Positions 43,801-43,804 of a stretch of 43,804 nucleotides of DNA are shown here, piece after piece. The notes under the pieces were generated by a model, which did not search any database, was not told the DNA's origin, and saw only the letters and a program-made list of their open reading frames with translations. The translations under genes and the position numbers were made by a program. The stretch covers positions 1 through 43,804 of the forward strand of contig NZ_BAGK01000185.1 in assembly GCF_000308795.1 (NCBI RefSeq). Reading direction: 5' to 3'. Each line of letters begins with the position of its first letter. Within the stretch, counting starts at the first letter, position 1. The stretch is from Nocardia thailandica NBRC 100428 (GTDB taxonomy: Bacteria > Actinomycetota > Actinomycetes > Mycobacteriales > Mycobacteriaceae).

Positions 43801-43804
43801 GCCG

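Overview
The window is GC-rich (roughly 70%) chromosomal DNA from a mycolic-acid-containing actinomycete. Nocardia is my best guess, but the genus cannot be fixed from sequence alone. The cues are an arabinosyltransferase of the Emb family, an antigen-85-type mycolyltransferase, an actinobacterial tmRNA whose tag is one residue different from the mycobacterial one as I recall it, a likely mycothiol-linked arsenate reductase, a FadE24/FadE23 pair, and hisN-prfB-ftsE-ftsX in an order familiar from mycobacteria and corynebacteria. I see no insertion sequence, prophage or CRISPR array.

Region by region. 1-2.2 kb: the 3' end of an emb gene meets a convergent mycolyltransferase gene at a shared hairpin terminator. 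2.3-5.1 kb (minus strand): a small hypothetical protein, RNase HI with an unusual Cys/His tail, and a DHA2 drug transporter. 5.2-12.4 kb (plus strand): a compact, translationally coupled five-gene operon encoding a SWIM-like zinc protein, an unrecognised 459-aa protein, a VWA protein with an intact metal site, a MoxR-type AAA+ ATPase, and a 931-aa DUF5682/TIKI-like protein. This resembles E. coli yehL/M/P/Q and is the best candidate here for a poorly described system. 12.5-19.4 kb (minus strand): exonuclease III, tRNA-Ala(GGC), a membrane-anchored DsbA-like thiol oxidoreductase, an MFS transporter coupled to phosphoglucomutase, and a DHA2 transporter divergent from tetR.

19.5-26.3 kb is a string of mostly single genes: TetR, aldonolactone oxidase, ArsC, glyoxalase, NUDIX, AraC, redoxin, GNAT, and a serine-hydrolase-fold lipoprotein that lacks its catalytic Ser and Lys. 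26.3-29.5 kb carries ssrA (tmRNA) and, 2.4 kb away on the same strand, its partner smpB. A periplasmic-binding-protein lipoprotein and an EamA transporter lie between them. 29.6-32.8 kb (minus): a small membrane protein, RecQ and HisN. 32.9-34.5 kb: an FMN reductase divergent from an XRE/MmyB-type regulator, with a long perfect palindrome between them. 34.5-38.4 kb (plus): prfB, an MscS channel, a 64-aa membrane protein, ftsE and ftsX. 38.4-41.0 kb: merR divergent from an alpha/beta hydrolase, and a GT-C glycosyltransferase. 41.1-43.8 kb: fadE24-fadE23 behind two tandem palindromes.

A window-wide feature is that at least fifteen genes have a TANNNT -10-like hexamer ending 6-8 nt before the start codon. 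This suggests widespread leaderless transcription and was used to choose several starts.
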